Below, piece by piece: positions 54,000 through 63,343 of a stretch of 64,000 bases of DNA. A program made the translations under genes and the position numbers. Source of the stretch: Methylobacterium sp. SyP6R (GTDB taxonomy: Bacteria > Pseudomonadota > Alphaproteobacteria > Rhizobiales > Beijerinckiaceae). Location of the stretch: contig NZ_JAAQRC020000001.1 in assembly GCF_019216885.1 (NCBI RefSeq), forward strand, positions 4,715,501-4,779,500, in the 5' to 3' direction. Within the stretch, counting starts at the first letter, position 1, and every line of letters starts with the position of its first letter. Under the pieces are notes generated by a model. It was not told the origin of the DNA, searched no databases, and worked only from the letters and a program-made list of their open reading frames with translations.

Positions 54000-55160
54000 A
54001 TGAGGACGACGCGCCGCGTTTTCCTGAAGAGTGCGGCCACGGTCGCGGCTGCCGGCGTCGTCGCGCCGTCGATCATCCGGCCGGCGAGCGCCCAGGGCGG
54101 CACCCTTCGCATCGGCATGGTGCTGCCGGTCACCGGGCCAGGCGCCGATGCCGGCCGGTTCGCGCTGAACGGCGCCAAGATCGCGCTCGAGGCCGTCAAC
54201 AAGGCCGGCGGCGTGCTCGGCAAGCCGATGGAGATCGTCACCGAGGACGACCAGACCACCAATCCGGGCGCGGTGCTGGCCTTCTCCAAGCTCGCCTCGC
54301 AACCCGACCTCGTGGCGTTCCTCGGCTCGATCCGCTCGACCCAGAACCACGCCATGGCGCCGGACATCCTCAAGACCGGAAAGCCCGTGGCCTTCGGCGG
54401 CACCGATCCGGTGCTGACCCAGCTCGGCAACCCCTGGCTGTTCCGCTTCCGCCCGAACGACAGCTTCTCGGCCCGCGTCATCGCCGAGTACGGCGTGACC
54501 ACGCTCGCCAAGAAGAAGTGGGCGATCATCCACTCGACCGACGCCTTCGGCACCAGCGGCGCCAAGGCGCTGACGGAGGCCCTCGGAAAGTCCGGCGCCA
54601 CGGTGGCGCTCGACCAGGGCTATTCCAACCAGAGCCAGGACTTCACGCCGGTGGTGCTGGCGATCCGCCAGTCGGGCGCCGACGTGATCGGCTCCTACTT
54701 CACCTTCGAGAACGACCTCGGCATCTTCGCCCGGCAATTGCGCCAGCTCGGCGTCCAGGCGCCCTGGGTCGGCTCGGCCTCGATCGTCAACGTCACGGCG
54801 CTCAAGCTCGCCGGTCCCTCGCTCTACAACACCTACGGGGTGGCGGATTACGCGGAAGAATCGAGCGACGCGGCGCGCAACTTCGGCAAGGCCTACCGGG
54901 CGGTGATGAAGATCCCGCCGGACAACCAGTCCTCCTGGACCTTCGATGCCGTGACGGTGCTGGCCAAAGCCATCAACGCCGCCGGCAAGACCGACCCGAA
55001 GGCGATCCGCGAGGCCCTGCTCGCCATCCGCGGCCACGAGGGGGCGGAAGGGACCTACAACTTCGACCAGAACGGCGACGGCCTGCACGGCTACAACGTG
55101 GTGCGCAACGACAAGGGCAACATCGTCTTCGACAAGCGCATCGACTTCTACAAGGGCTGA
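54000..55160 (+). CDS. Liv-type ABC transporter substrate-binding protein
   Basis: A 386-residue binding protein. Its twin-arginine signal (TRRVFLKSAATVAAAGVV) is cleaved probably after ASA. The mature part starts GGTLRIGMVLPVTGPGADAG, a typical Peripla_BP_6 opening. The GGGAGG site at 53985-53990 has ideal spacing to the ATG at 54000; an ATG at 53994 is too close. It is first of a complete importer operon (55269-58730) and divergent from the Ldh-family gene. Confidence 0.92.
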   Translation: MRTTRRVFLKSAATVAAAGVVAPSIIRPASAQGGTLRIGMVLPVTGPGADAGRFALNGAKIALEAVNKAGGVLGKPMEIVTEDDQTTNPGAVLAFSKLASQPDLVAFLGSIRSTQNHAMAPDILKTGKPVAFGGTDPVLTQLGNPWLFRFRPNDSFSARVIAEYGVTTLAKKKWAIIHSTDAFGTSGAKALTEALGKSGATVALDQGYSNQSQDFTPVVLAIRQSGADVIGSYFTFENDLGIFARQLRQLGVQAPWVGSASIVNVTALKLAGPSLYNTYGVADYAEESSDAARNFGKAYRAVMKIPPDNQSSWTFDAVTVLAKAINAAGKTDPKAIREALLAIRGHEGAEGTYNFDQNGDGLHGYNVVRNDKGNIVFDKRIDFYKG

Positions 55161-55268
55161 CCTGTCGGACGACCTGACCGGGACGGCCTTGCGCCGTCCC
55201 GACGCCGTCTCAGTCGCTGCGCCCCGCGCGGCGGCACGCTCCTCTTCATCCGATCGGGACGGGCCCGC

Positions 55269-56144
55269 ATGGACCTCATCCTCCAGCTTCTGTTCACGGG
55301 AATCGGCATCGGCGCCGTCTACGCCCTCGTGGCGCTCGGCTTCGTGCTGATCTTCCGCGCCACCAACGTGGTGAACTTCGCGCAAGGCGAGTTCTCGATG
55401 GTCGCCGCCTTCCTGATGGTGGTCTTCGCCGTCGACCTGCAATGGCCGTACTGGCTGTCCTTCCTGCTCGCCATCGGCGGCATGGCCTTGCTCGGCGCGC
55501 TGTTCAACCTCGGCGTCTATTACCCCCTGCGCCACCGCACCTACCTGCCGGTGATCATCTCGACCATCGGCGCCTCGATCTTCCTCGCCAACACCACGCT
55601 CGCCCTCTACGGGCCGCAGCCGCAGGTGCTGCCGCCGGTCTTCGAGACGCAAGGCTTCCTAGTCGGCCCGGTCTACCTCGACACCCAGTACCTGCTGATC
55701 ATCGCCGTGACCGCGGTGCTGGTGGCGTTCCAGTACTGGTTCTTCGAGCACACGCTCCTCGGCAAGAAGCTGCAGGCCACCTCCCAGGACAAGGAGATGG
55801 CGGCGTTGCTCGGCATCCCGGTCGCCGGGATGATCATGCTGACCTTCGTCTACAGTGCGGTCCTGGGCGGCATCGCCGGCATCCTGGTCGCGCCGGTTCT
55901 GTTCGTGTCGATCCAGATGGGCGGCACCATCGCGCTGAAAGCCTTTGCCGCCACCATCATCGGCGGCTTCGGCGACGTCACCGGGGCGATCATCGGCGGG
56001 CTCGCGCTCGGCATCATCGAGACCTTCGGCGCCGCCTACATCTCGGTGCCCTACAAGGACGCCTTCGCGTTCATCGTCCTCGTCGCCTTCCTGGCCCTGC
56101 GCCCGCAGGGCATCTTCGGCGAACGCATCGCGGAGAAAGCATGA
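55269..56144 (+). CDS. livH: Branched-chain amino acid-type ABC transporter permease (LivH)
   Basis: A 291-residue permease with about eight helices. ALGFVLIFRATNVVNFAQGEFSMVAAFL near the N-terminus and FAATIIGGFGDVTGAIIGGLALG are family signatures. It overlaps the next gene by four bases (ATGA), which indicates coupled synthesis of the two permease halves. Confidence 0.92.
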   Translation: MDLILQLLFTGIGIGAVYALVALGFVLIFRATNVVNFAQGEFSMVAAFLMVVFAVDLQWPYWLSFLLAIGGMALLGALFNLGVYYPLRHRTYLPVIISTIGASIFLANTTLALYGPQPQVLPPVFETQGFLVGPVYLDTQYLLIIAVTAVLVAFQYWFFEHTLLGKKLQATSQDKEMAALLGIPVAGMIMLTFVYSAVLGGIAGILVAPVLFVSIQMGGTIALKAFAATIIGGFGDVTGAIIGGLALGIIETFGAAYISVPYKDAFAFIVLVAFLALRPQGIFGERIAEKA

Positions 56145-57970
56145 CCGGCTCCCCTCGCCCCGTCGCGGCGGACCCGGTGTCCGCCGCTCCCGCCCGCCGC
56201 TTCCCCGTCGGCACCCTCGCCTATGTCGCCCTGGTGGCGGTCGCGGTGTTCCTCGCCGTCACGACGCCGTTCAGCGGCTACGTGCTCAACATCCTGATGC
56301 AGGCCGCGACCTACGCCATCGCGGTGATCGGGCTCACGGTCGTGCTGGGTCTGTGCGGGCAGATCAACCTCGCCCAGGCCGCCTTCTTCGGCATCGGCGC
56401 CTACGCGGTCGGCCTCGGCACCGTCGATCTCGGGATCAGCTTCTGGCTCTGCCTGCCGATCGGCCTCGTCCTGGCGCTGGTCCTCGGCGCGGTGCTCGGG
56501 GCCTCGACGCTGCGCCTCGGCGGCCACTACCTCGCCATGGTGACGATCTCGTTCCAGCAGATCGTGACGCTGATCATGATCAACTGGATCCCGGTCACCC
56601 ACGGGCCGGACGGCGTGCCGAACATCAAGCGCCCCGGTCTGTTCGCCGACGGCCAGAGCTACCTCGCACTCTGCATCGTCGTGCTGGCGGCGGTCGCCTA
56701 CGCGGTCTGGCGGATGCCCAAGACCCGGCTCGGCCGCGCCATGCGGGCGGTGCGCGACAACGAACTCGCGGCGGGCGTCACCGGGATCGACATCTACCGC
56801 ACCAAGGTGATGGCCTTCGCCATCGGGGCCCTGCTCGCGGGCCTCGGCGGCGGGCTGTTTGCCGGCAGCTTCACCTATATCAGCCCGGACCAGTTCTCCT
56901 TCGCCGAGTCGGTGGTGTTCCTCACCATGGCGCTCTTGGGTGGTGTCGGCTCGCCGGTCGGCGCGGTGATCGGCACCGGGCTGCTGATCCTGATCCCGGA
57001 ATGGCTGCGCTTCCTCAAGGAGATCCCGGGCCTCTATCTCGCGATCTACGGGCTCGCCGTGATCCTGATCGTGGTGTTCATGCCGGAGGGCATCTGGGGC
57101 TTCCTCGGCGACCAGGTGAAGCGCCTGCGGCCGCAGAAAGCCGCTCCGCCGCGGGCCCAGGATCTGACGCTGACGCAAGAGGCGGCCTCCGCCGCCCCGG
57201 TGCTCCAGGTCGAGGGGCTGTCGAAGCATTTCGGCGGCCTGAAGGCGGTCGACGAGGTGAGCTTCACGGTGGCTCGCGGCGGCATCCACGCGCTGATCGG
57301 CCCGAACGGGTCGGGCAAGACCACGACGCTCAACGTCCTGTCGGGCCTCTACACCCCGACCGGCGGACGGGTGCGGCTCGACGGGCAGGACATCACCCGC
57401 TTCGCCCCGCACCGCCGCGCGGCGTCTGGCCTCGGGCGGACGTTCCAGAACATCCGCCTGTTCCGCTCGATGAGCGCGCTGGAGAACGTGGTGATCGGCG
57501 CCGAGCGGCCGGGCAACGGCATCGTCGCCCAGGACCGCGCCGCGCTGGAGGCGCGGGCGCGCGCCGCTCTCGCCTTCGTCGGGCTGGAGGGGCGGGCCGA
57601 CGAGCCGATCTCGTCCTTCTCCTACGGGCACCAGCGCCTCGTCGAGATCGCCCGGGCGCTCGCCGGCAACCCGGTGCTGCTCCTCCTCGACGAGCCGGCG
57701 GCGGGCCTGAATTCCAGCGAGAAGAACGCGCTGACCGTGCTTCTGCGCCGGATGGCCGCCAAGGGCCTGACCATCCTGATCATCGACCACGACATGACCC
57801 TGGTGAGCGACGTGGCGAGCCACATCACGGTGCTGAATTTCGGTCGGCGCATCGCCGACGGGGTGACGGCCACGGTGTTGCGCGAGCCGGCGGTGATCGA
57901 GGCCTATCTCGGCCAGGAATCGACCGACGGGCCGACTATCGGCCTCAAGACCGACCTCGCGACGGCCTGA
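56141..57970 (+). CDS. Fused LivM permease and LivG ATPase
   Basis: A protein of 609 residues. The LivM half (about 25-325) has LTVVLGLCGQINLAQAAFFGIGAYA, VRDNELAAGVTGIDIYRTKV and a typical end (FMPEGIWGFLGDQ). The LivG half (about 350-600) has Walker A GPNGSGKTT, signature FSYGHQR, LLLLDEPAAGLN and the switch His in IIDHDM. A longer open frame starting at 55442 is not the gene. This M-G fusion is fairly common in proteobacteria; the LivF ATPase is separate here. Confidence 0.93.
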   Translation: MTGSPRPVAADPVSAAPARRFPVGTLAYVALVAVAVFLAVTTPFSGYVLNILMQAATYAIAVIGLTVVLGLCGQINLAQAAFFGIGAYAVGLGTVDLGISFWLCLPIGLVLALVLGAVLGASTLRLGGHYLAMVTISFQQIVTLIMINWIPVTHGPDGVPNIKRPGLFADGQSYLALCIVVLAAVAYAVWRMPKTRLGRAMRAVRDNELAAGVTGIDIYRTKVMAFAIGALLAGLGGGLFAGSFTYISPDQFSFAESVVFLTMALLGGVGSPVGAVIGTGLLILIPEWLRFLKEIPGLYLAIYGLAVILIVVFMPEGIWGFLGDQVKRLRPQKAAPPRAQDLTLTQEAASAAPVLQVEGLSKHFGGLKAVDEVSFTVARGGIHALIGPNGSGKTTTLNVLSGLYTPTGGRVRLDGQDITRFAPHRRAASGLGRTFQNIRLFRSMSALENVVIGAERPGNGIVAQDRAALEARARAALAFVGLEGRADEPISSFSYGHQRLVEIARALAGNPVLLLLDEPAAGLNSSEKNALTVLLRRMAAKGLTILIIDHDMTLVSDVASHITVLNFGRRIADGVTATVLREPAVIEAYLGQESTDGPTIGLKTDLATA

Positions 57971-57986
57971 GACGCAGGAGACACGG

Positions 57987-58730
57987 ATGGCACTCCTGGA
58001 AATCCGCGACCTGACCGTGCGCTACGGCGAGATCGAGGCCGTGCGCGGCATCTCGTTCTCGGTCGAGGCCGGCGAGGTCGTGACGCTGCTGGGCTCCAAC
58101 GGGGCCGGCAAGTCGACCACGCTCAAGACCATCTCGGGGCTGGTGAAGCCCGCCGGCGGCGAGGTTTTGTTCGAGGGACAATCGCTGCTGGGCTTGAACC
58201 CCGAGGAGATCGTGCGCCGCGGCGTGGCGCATGTGCCGGAGGGTCGCCGGGTGTTCCCGGGCCTCACGGTGCGCGAAAACATCATGCTCGGCGCCTCGAA
58301 CCGGAAGGGGCTCTCGACCCGCCAGATCAAGGACGAGGCGGAGGGCATGTTCGAGCTCTTCCCCGACATCCGCCGCTTCGGCGACGCGCTTGGCTGGACG
58401 CTCTCGGGCGGCCAGCTCCAGATGGTGGCTTTGGCCCGCGGGCTGATGGCCAAGCCCCGCATCCTGCTCCTCGACGAGCCCTCGCTGGGCCTCGCCCCGG
58501 TGATCGTGCAGGCGGTGTTTTCCATCATCGCCGAGGTGCGCCGGCGCGGCACCACCGTGCTCCTCGTCGAGCAGAATGCCCGCATGGGCCTCTCGGTCGC
58601 CGATCGCGGCTACGTGCTGGAGACCGGGCAGCTGGTGCTCAGCGGTGCGCCGCAGGACCTGTGGGCCAACGACGACATCCGGGCGGCGTATCTCGGCGGG
58701 CGGGCCAAGGCGGAGGCGCTGGCGCATTGA
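57987..58730 (+). CDS. livF: ABC transporter ATPase (LivF)
   Basis: A 247-residue ATPase. Walker A is GSNGAGKST, the Q-loop region PEGRRVFPGLTVRENI, the signature LSGGQLQM and Walker B ILLLDEPSLGL. It ends the third importer operon, 16 bases after the fused LivM-LivG gene. Confidence 0.93.
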   Translation: MALLEIRDLTVRYGEIEAVRGISFSVEAGEVVTLLGSNGAGKSTTLKTISGLVKPAGGEVLFEGQSLLGLNPEEIVRRGVAHVPEGRRVFPGLTVRENIMLGASNRKGLSTRQIKDEAEGMFELFPDIRRFGDALGWTLSGGQLQMVALARGLMAKPRILLLDEPSLGLAPVIVQAVFSIIAEVRRRGTTVLLVEQNARMGLSVADRGYVLETGQLVLSGAPQDLWANDDIRAAYLGGRAKAEALAH

Positions 58731-58772
58731 GGACGAGGTCGCAGGTGCGGTAGCGACGGCCGTGCGCACCCA

Positions 58773-58943
58773 ACCCTCCCCCCTCCGCGGGGGAGGGTGG
58801 CCTGCGGAGCAGGCAGGGAGAGGGGACGCCGCTTCCGGCGCGGTCGCGACCATGGTGACGAGCGCCAACCCAGAATCGTCGCGCTGCCCCTCTCCCGACC
58901 CCTGCTGACGCAGGGACCACCCTCCCCCGCAGAGGGGGGAGGG
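58773..58943. repeat. Palindromic intergenic repeat, family A copy 3
   Basis: It occupies the middle of the 332-base gap between livF and the UxaA-type dehydratase. The arms CCCTCCCCCCTCCGCGGGGG and CCCCCGCAGAGGGGGGAGGG differ from copies 1 and 2 at one base. The remainder of the gap holds no ORF with a ribosome site other than the next gene. Confidence 0.85.
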
Positions 58944-59062
58944 CTCATGCTCTCAACCGCCGCTCACGCACCCGAGCATCCTGCTGTACCGTGCTCGACA
59001 CCATTCCAGACCGCTCCAAGCGGCCGTATCATTCAAAGACGTTTCCCCAAAAGGTCCCACCC

Positions 59063-60616
59063 ATGTCCGCCCCCACCCCGCTCCACCCCACCAACCCCCG
59101 CATCGTGCGCCTTGCCCACGAGGACAACGTCGTGGTGGCGGTGGACCCGATCGTGCCCGGCGCCGTCGTCGAGGGCGTGACCGCCTCGGCCCGCGTGCCG
59201 CGGGGCCACAAATTCGCGGTGGTGCCGATCGCCGAGGGCGCGCCGATCCGCAAGTTCGGCCAGATCATCGGTTTCGCCAGCCGTGCCATCGCGCCGGGCG
59301 AATGGGTCCACGAGCACAATGTGGGCCTCGGCGAGGACAAGGGCGACTTCGCGCGTGACTACCGCTTCTGCGAGGAGGCACGTCCCGTCGCGATGGCGCC
59401 GGAGGCGCAACGCGCCACCTTCGAGGGGTACCGCCGGGCCGACGGCAAGGTCGGGACCCGCAACTATGTCGGCGTGCTCACCTCGGTGAACTGCTCGGCC
59501 ACCGTGGCCCGCTTCATCGCGGAAGAGGCCCGCCGCTCCGGCCTCCTCGACGAGTTCCCAGGGATAGACGGCATCATCCCGCTCACCCACGGCACCGGCT
59601 GCGGCTACGACATCCAGGGCGAGGGCGCCGACATCCTCAAGCGGACGCTCTGGGGCTACGCCGCCAACCCGAACATGGGCGGGGTGATCATGGTGGGCCT
59701 GGGCTGCGAGGGCCTGCAGATCGACCGCTGGAAGCGCGCCTACGGCATCGAGGAGAGCGAGACCTTCCGCAGCTTCACCATCCAGGACAGCGGCGGCACG
59801 CGGCGCACCATCGAGGCCGGCATCGCGGCGCTCCGCGAGATGCTGCCCGCCGTCGCGAAGGCCAAGCGCGAGACCGTGCCGGCCTCCGAGCTGATGCTGG
59901 CGCTGCAATGCGGCGGCTCGGACGGCTATTCGGGCATCACCGCCAATCCGGCCCTCGGCGCCGCGGTCGACCGGCTGGTGGCCGAGGGCGGCACTGCGAT
60001 CCTGTCCGAGACGCCGGAGATCTACGGCGCCGAGCACCTGCTGACGGCGCGGGCCGCCACGCCGGAGATCGGCCACAAGCTCGTCGAGATGATCCACTGG
60101 TGGGAGGCCTACACCGCCCGCAACGGCGGCGAGATGAACAACAACCCTTCCCCCGGCAACAAGGCCGGCGGGCTCACCACCATCCTGGAAAAGTCGCTCG
60201 GCGCCACCGCCAAGGGCGGCTCGACGACGCTGACCGGCGTCTACCGCTACGCCGAGCCGGTGACCGCCAAGGGCTTCGTCTACATGGACACGCCCGGCTT
60301 CGATCCGGTGGCCGCCACCGGCCAGGTCGCGGGCGGCGCCAACGTGCTGTGCTTCACCACCGGCCGCGGCTCGGCCTATGGCTGCAAGCCGACCCCGTCG
60401 ATCAAGCTCGCCACCAACAGCGAGATGTACCGGCGGATGCAGGACGACATGGACATCGATTGCGGCGACGTGCTCGACGGCGTCTCGATCGAGGAGAAGG
60501 GCCGCCAGATCTTCGAGACCGTCCTGCGGGTCGCCTCGGGCGAGCGCACCAAGTCCGAGGGCTTCGGCTACGGCGATGCCGAGTTCGTGCCCTGGCAGAT
60601 CGGTGCGGTGATGTAG
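59063..60616 (+). CDS. UxaA family altronate/galactarate dehydratase
   Basis: A 517-residue dehydratase. The N-terminal SAF domain (to about residue 95) is followed by the main domain with KVGTRNYVGVLTSVNCSATV, LTHGTGCGYD, VGLGCEGLQI and NPSPGNKAGGLTTI. The family uses iron or another divalent metal to remove water from sugar acids such as altronate or galactarate, giving 2-keto-3-deoxy products. The length is close to both UxaA (about 495) and GarD (about 523). The ATG at 59063 gives the usual start; the frame is open to 58991. Confidence 0.9.
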   Translation: MSAPTPLHPTNPRIVRLAHEDNVVVAVDPIVPGAVVEGVTASARVPRGHKFAVVPIAEGAPIRKFGQIIGFASRAIAPGEWVHEHNVGLGEDKGDFARDYRFCEEARPVAMAPEAQRATFEGYRRADGKVGTRNYVGVLTSVNCSATVARFIAEEARRSGLLDEFPGIDGIIPLTHGTGCGYDIQGEGADILKRTLWGYAANPNMGGVIMVGLGCEGLQIDRWKRAYGIEESETFRSFTIQDSGGTRRTIEAGIAALREMLPAVAKAKRETVPASELMLALQCGGSDGYSGITANPALGAAVDRLVAEGGTAILSETPEIYGAEHLLTARAATPEIGHKLVEMIHWWEAYTARNGGEMNNNPSPGNKAGGLTTILEKSLGATAKGGSTTLTGVYRYAEPVTAKGFVYMDTPGFDPVAATGQVAGGANVLCFTTGRGSAYGCKPTPSIKLATNSEMYRRMQDDMDIDCGDVLDGVSIEEKGRQIFETVLRVASGERTKSEGFGYGDAEFVPWQIGAVM

Positions 60617-60659
60617 CCGGCGCGATATGGCGGCGGCGGCCGAACCGTTCTAAGGGGCG

Positions 60660-60691
60660 CTCCGGGGCACAAGGACAAGAACGCCCCGGAG
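60660..60691 (+). promoter_or_regulatory. Hairpin covering the ribosome site of the MHS transporter gene
   Basis: A perfect 9-bp stem (CTCCGGGGC / GCCCCGGAG) with a 14-base loop. The 3' arm overlaps the GGAGG ribosome site at 60688-60692 of the gene starting at 60701, so it could hold translation low until opened. Confidence 0.35.
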
Positions 60692-60700
60692 GACACCACG

Positions 60701-62002
60701 ATGACACCGGATGTGAGCAGCGGGAGCGATCTCACCCGCCGCCAATGGAAGATGACGCTGCTCGCGAGCCTGGGCGGCGGGCTCGAGTACTACGACTTCA
60801 TCGTCTACGGGATCTTCGCCAAGGACATCGCCGCCGCCTTCTTCCCGGCGAGCGATCCGGTTGCGGCGCTCACCCTGTCGCTGGCGGTGTTCGCGGTCGG
60901 CTACCTCGCCCGGCCGCTCGGCGGGCTGGTCCTGAGCCATTTCGGCGACCGCTACGGCCGCAAGACCGTGTTCGTGGTCACCGTCTTCACCATGTCGGCC
61001 TGCACGCTCGGCATGGGTCTGGTGCCGGCTTACGCCGCCTGGGGCGTGTGGGCGACCCTGCTCCTCGTGCTATTGCGCTTCGTGCAGGGGCTGTGCATCG
61101 GCGGCGAATTGCCCGGCGCCATCACCTTCGTGGTCGAGACCGCCTCGCGCCGGCCGGGACTCGCTTGCGGCATCGTCTTCTGCCTCGTCAATGGCGGCGT
61201 GCTGCTCGCAGCCCTCGTCAACCTCGCCCTGCAATCCTGGCTGCCGCCCGCCATGATGGCGGAATACGGCTGGCGCATCGCCTTCCTGTTCGGCGGCGTG
61301 GTCGGGCTCGTCAGCTTCGTGCTGCGGCGCAGCTTGGAAGAAACGCCCGAATTCCTTCGCCTCCAGCACCGCGCCTCGCGCCGGCCGATCGGCGAGGTGC
61401 TGCGCGACCATCGCCGCCCGGTGCTTCTCGGCATCGGCATCGTCGCGCTGACGGCGGGCTTCAACGGCATCCTGTTCGCCCACATGCCGGCCTACCTGAT
61501 CCAGGTGCTCAAGTATCCGCCCAAGACCGTGGCGATGGCGATGAACGTCGCGCTGTTCGCCATGTCGGCCTCGCTGCTCTTCGCCTCGTTCTTCGCCGAC
61601 CGCGTCCCGCCGCGCCGGCTGATGCAGGTCTCCGCGCTCGTCATCCTGATCGGGGTGATCCCGGCCTACCAGGTTCTGGCGCGGGGCGACGCGAACCTGT
61701 TCCTGGTCCTGCCGCTCCTCACCATGGCGGTGGCCGGGGCCAATGGCAGCTTCGCCTTCCTGCTCGCCGGGCTGTTTCCCACCCGGGTGCGGTTCAGCGG
61801 CGTCGCGCTGTCGCTCAATCTCGGCTTCACGCTGCTCAGCGGCCTCGGGCCGCTCGCCGCCAACGCGCTGATCGGCGCCACCGGCTGGAATGCGGCACCG
61901 GGCCTGATCATCGCCGCCTCCGCGCTGATCGGCCTCGCGGTGGCGAGCCGTCTCTCCGACCGGCCGGCAACGCTGACCGAGGCGGTGCCGGCTTCCGGCT
62001 AA
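60701..62002 (+). CDS. MFS transporter, metabolite:H+ symporter (MHS) type
   Basis: A membrane protein of 433 residues with twelve predicted helices. GGGLEYYDFIVYGIFAKDIA in helix 1, FGDRYGRKTVFV in the loop 2-3 and RFVQGLCIGGELPGA in helix 4 are marks of the ProP/KgtP-like MHS group. It probably imports an organic or sugar acid used by the preceding dehydratase. Its ribosome site lies within a hairpin. Confidence 0.92.
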   Translation: MTPDVSSGSDLTRRQWKMTLLASLGGGLEYYDFIVYGIFAKDIAAAFFPASDPVAALTLSLAVFAVGYLARPLGGLVLSHFGDRYGRKTVFVVTVFTMSACTLGMGLVPAYAAWGVWATLLLVLLRFVQGLCIGGELPGAITFVVETASRRPGLACGIVFCLVNGGVLLAALVNLALQSWLPPAMMAEYGWRIAFLFGGVVGLVSFVLRRSLEETPEFLRLQHRASRRPIGEVLRDHRRPVLLGIGIVALTAGFNGILFAHMPAYLIQVLKYPPKTVAMAMNVALFAMSASLLFASFFADRVPPRRLMQVSALVILIGVIPAYQVLARGDANLFLVLPLLTMAVAGANGSFAFLLAGLFPTRVRFSGVALSLNLGFTLLSGLGPLAANALIGATGWNAAPGLIIAASALIGLAVASRLSDRPATLTEAVPASG

Positions 62003-62010
62003 GCGGAGGA

Positions 62011-62102
62011 TCAGGCCGGGCCAAGGGCAGCCGGGATCGGGCCACGGCCGTCAGGCCGGGCCAAGGGCAGCCGGGATCGGGCCACGGCCGTCAGGCCGGG
62101 CC
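62011..62102. repeat. 40-bp tandem repeat at the 3' end of the methyltransferase gene
   Basis: Two identical 40-bp units (62011-62050 and 62051-62090) and the first 12 bases of a third (62091-62102). The third partial unit contains the stop codon and last codons of the gene on the minus strand, so the gene end with its stop has been copied downstream. No base differs between the two complete units. Confidence 0.95.
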
Positions 62103-62810
62103 CGGGGCGAGCCGGGTGAGCCAGGCACCCCAGAACAGGCTGGAGAAGAAGCGCAACGGCGGCGCAAAGCCGGTCTCGCGGAGCAGGTCGGCCACTGCCT
62201 GCTCCGATGGCGGCGGGTCCGCCTCCAGGATCCTCGCCCGCCTGGCGACGATCTCCGCCGGCCCCGCCCCGTGCTGGCGCCAGCGCTCGCCCCAGGCGGC
62301 GAGCAGCAGCGGCTGGCTCGCATAGGGGCAGTGGTTGCAGGCGAGGATCAACGGCGCGCCCGGGCGCAGGCGCCGGGCGATCGCCGCCAGGATCGCCCGC
62401 TTCGCCCTGTCCCCCGCCAGATGATGGAGCACCCCGATCAGGGTCGCGGCGTCGAAGGCCGCCTCATCCGGCAGGTCGGCGAGGGTCCCGAGCACGGTCT
62501 CGGTGCGGGCGCCGAAGCCGGTCTCCTCCAGGCGGGTGCGGGTGAGGGCCAGCATCGGCTCTGATGGATCGACGGCGGTGAAGCGCCAGAGCGGCTCCAG
62601 CCCCGCCGCGGTGACGATTTCCTTCGCCCCGCCACCCGCGCCGACCACCAGCACCCGCGCCGTGCGGCCCGATCCGAGGGCGGCGGCCAGCATGCAGGCG
62701 GCGAGTTCGTGGCAGGCCTCGTAGCCGGCAAGCGCGATGCGGCTCTGCTGTTCGTAGTCCCCGGCGCGGGAGGCGTCGAAGTGTCCGGTGACGGCGTGCG
62801 CGATGGTCAC
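62091..62810 (-). CDS. Class I SAM-dependent methyltransferase
   Basis: A 239-residue methyltransferase. Motif I is VLVVGAGGGAKEI, followed by FTAVDPSEPMLALTR and the motif IV/V region LIGVLHHLAGD. The start is a GTG at 62810 after GGAG at good spacing; a longer frame to 63284 covers other small genes and is not used. The C-terminal part has Phe and Trp residues (FFSSLFWGAWL). Substrate unknown. The terminal codons lie in a tandem repeat. Confidence 0.88.
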   Translation of the reverse strand: MTIAHAVTGHFDASRAGDYEQQSRIALAGYEACHELAACMLAAALGSGRTARVLVVGAGGGAKEIVTAAGLEPLWRFTAVDPSEPMLALTRTRLEETGFGARTETVLGTLADLPDEAAFDAATLIGVLHHLAGDRAKRAILAAIARRLRPGAPLILACNHCPYASQPLLLAAWGERWRQHGAGPAEIVARRARILEADPPPSEQAVADLLRETGFAPPLRFFSSLFWGAWLTRLAPGPA

Positions 62811-62893
62811 GGGCGGGCTCCGGTCGTGGAACGGGCCTGTGAGTTGGGCGCGATCGGCGCCGGGGCGCAAGGGAGCGGAAAGGGGCCGCGCCC

Positions 62894-63031
62894 TCATCCC
62901 TCCGGATGACGTTCGCGCCAGCGCGGGCCGGGGCCGCGCATGTAGTGCAGCTCGGGACGGTAGGGATCCATGATCTCCGCGACGAGGTCCCGCCAACGCT
63001 GGGTGAGGCGTCCGACGAAAGCCATCAGCAT
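62894..63031 (-). CDS. Very small hypothetical protein (45 residues)
   Basis: An ORF of 45 codons reading MLMAFVGRLTQRWRDLVAEI and ending RWRERHPEG. It is preceded by a perfect AGGAGG eight bases before the ATG, which makes expression likely. The product is amphipathic at the N-terminus and basic overall, with no membrane span. It lies 83 bases upstream of the methyltransferase gene on the same strand. No family recognised. Confidence 0.55.
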   Translation of the reverse strand: MLMAFVGRLTQRWRDLVAEIMDPYRPELHYMRGPGPRWRERHPEG

Positions 63032-63196
63032 GGAACCGTCCTCCTGCGCGCGTATCGCCTCGCGGTCGAGCCAGGCAGGGATCGTGCCGGCCGTTCGTTG
63101 CGAAACTCTTGCCGGACAGCCTGGTCCGGAGCTTTGGCGAGAGTGCGACGGCGGCGTGGGCAGCGTGAGGCAGGATTTCGTCGGGGTGAGATCGCG

Positions 63197-63343
63197 TTAC
63201 GGCAGGATCCCGGCGAGCTTCAGCCCGCCCGCGGCGATCACCGCCAGTACCACCCCCCAGAGGTCGAGGGGCATCGCGGCCCACCAGGCGGTGCTCTCGG
63301 CGCGCGGCAGCGGCGCGCCCTGCGTCCGTGCGACGTCGTGCAT
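63197..63343 (-). CDS. Very small single-span membrane protein (48 residues)
   Basis: The ORF gives 48 residues: a polar start (MHDVARTQGAPLPRAEST) and a hydrophobic C-terminal helix (LWGVVLAVIAAGGLKLAGIL). A GAGGAG site lies eight bases upstream of the ATG. The frame can be extended to 63400, but without a better start. Such proteins may associate with larger membrane complexes. No family was recognised. Confidence 0.55.
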   Translation of the reverse strand: MHDVARTQGAPLPRAESTAWWAAMPLDLWGVVLAVIAAGGLKLAGILP

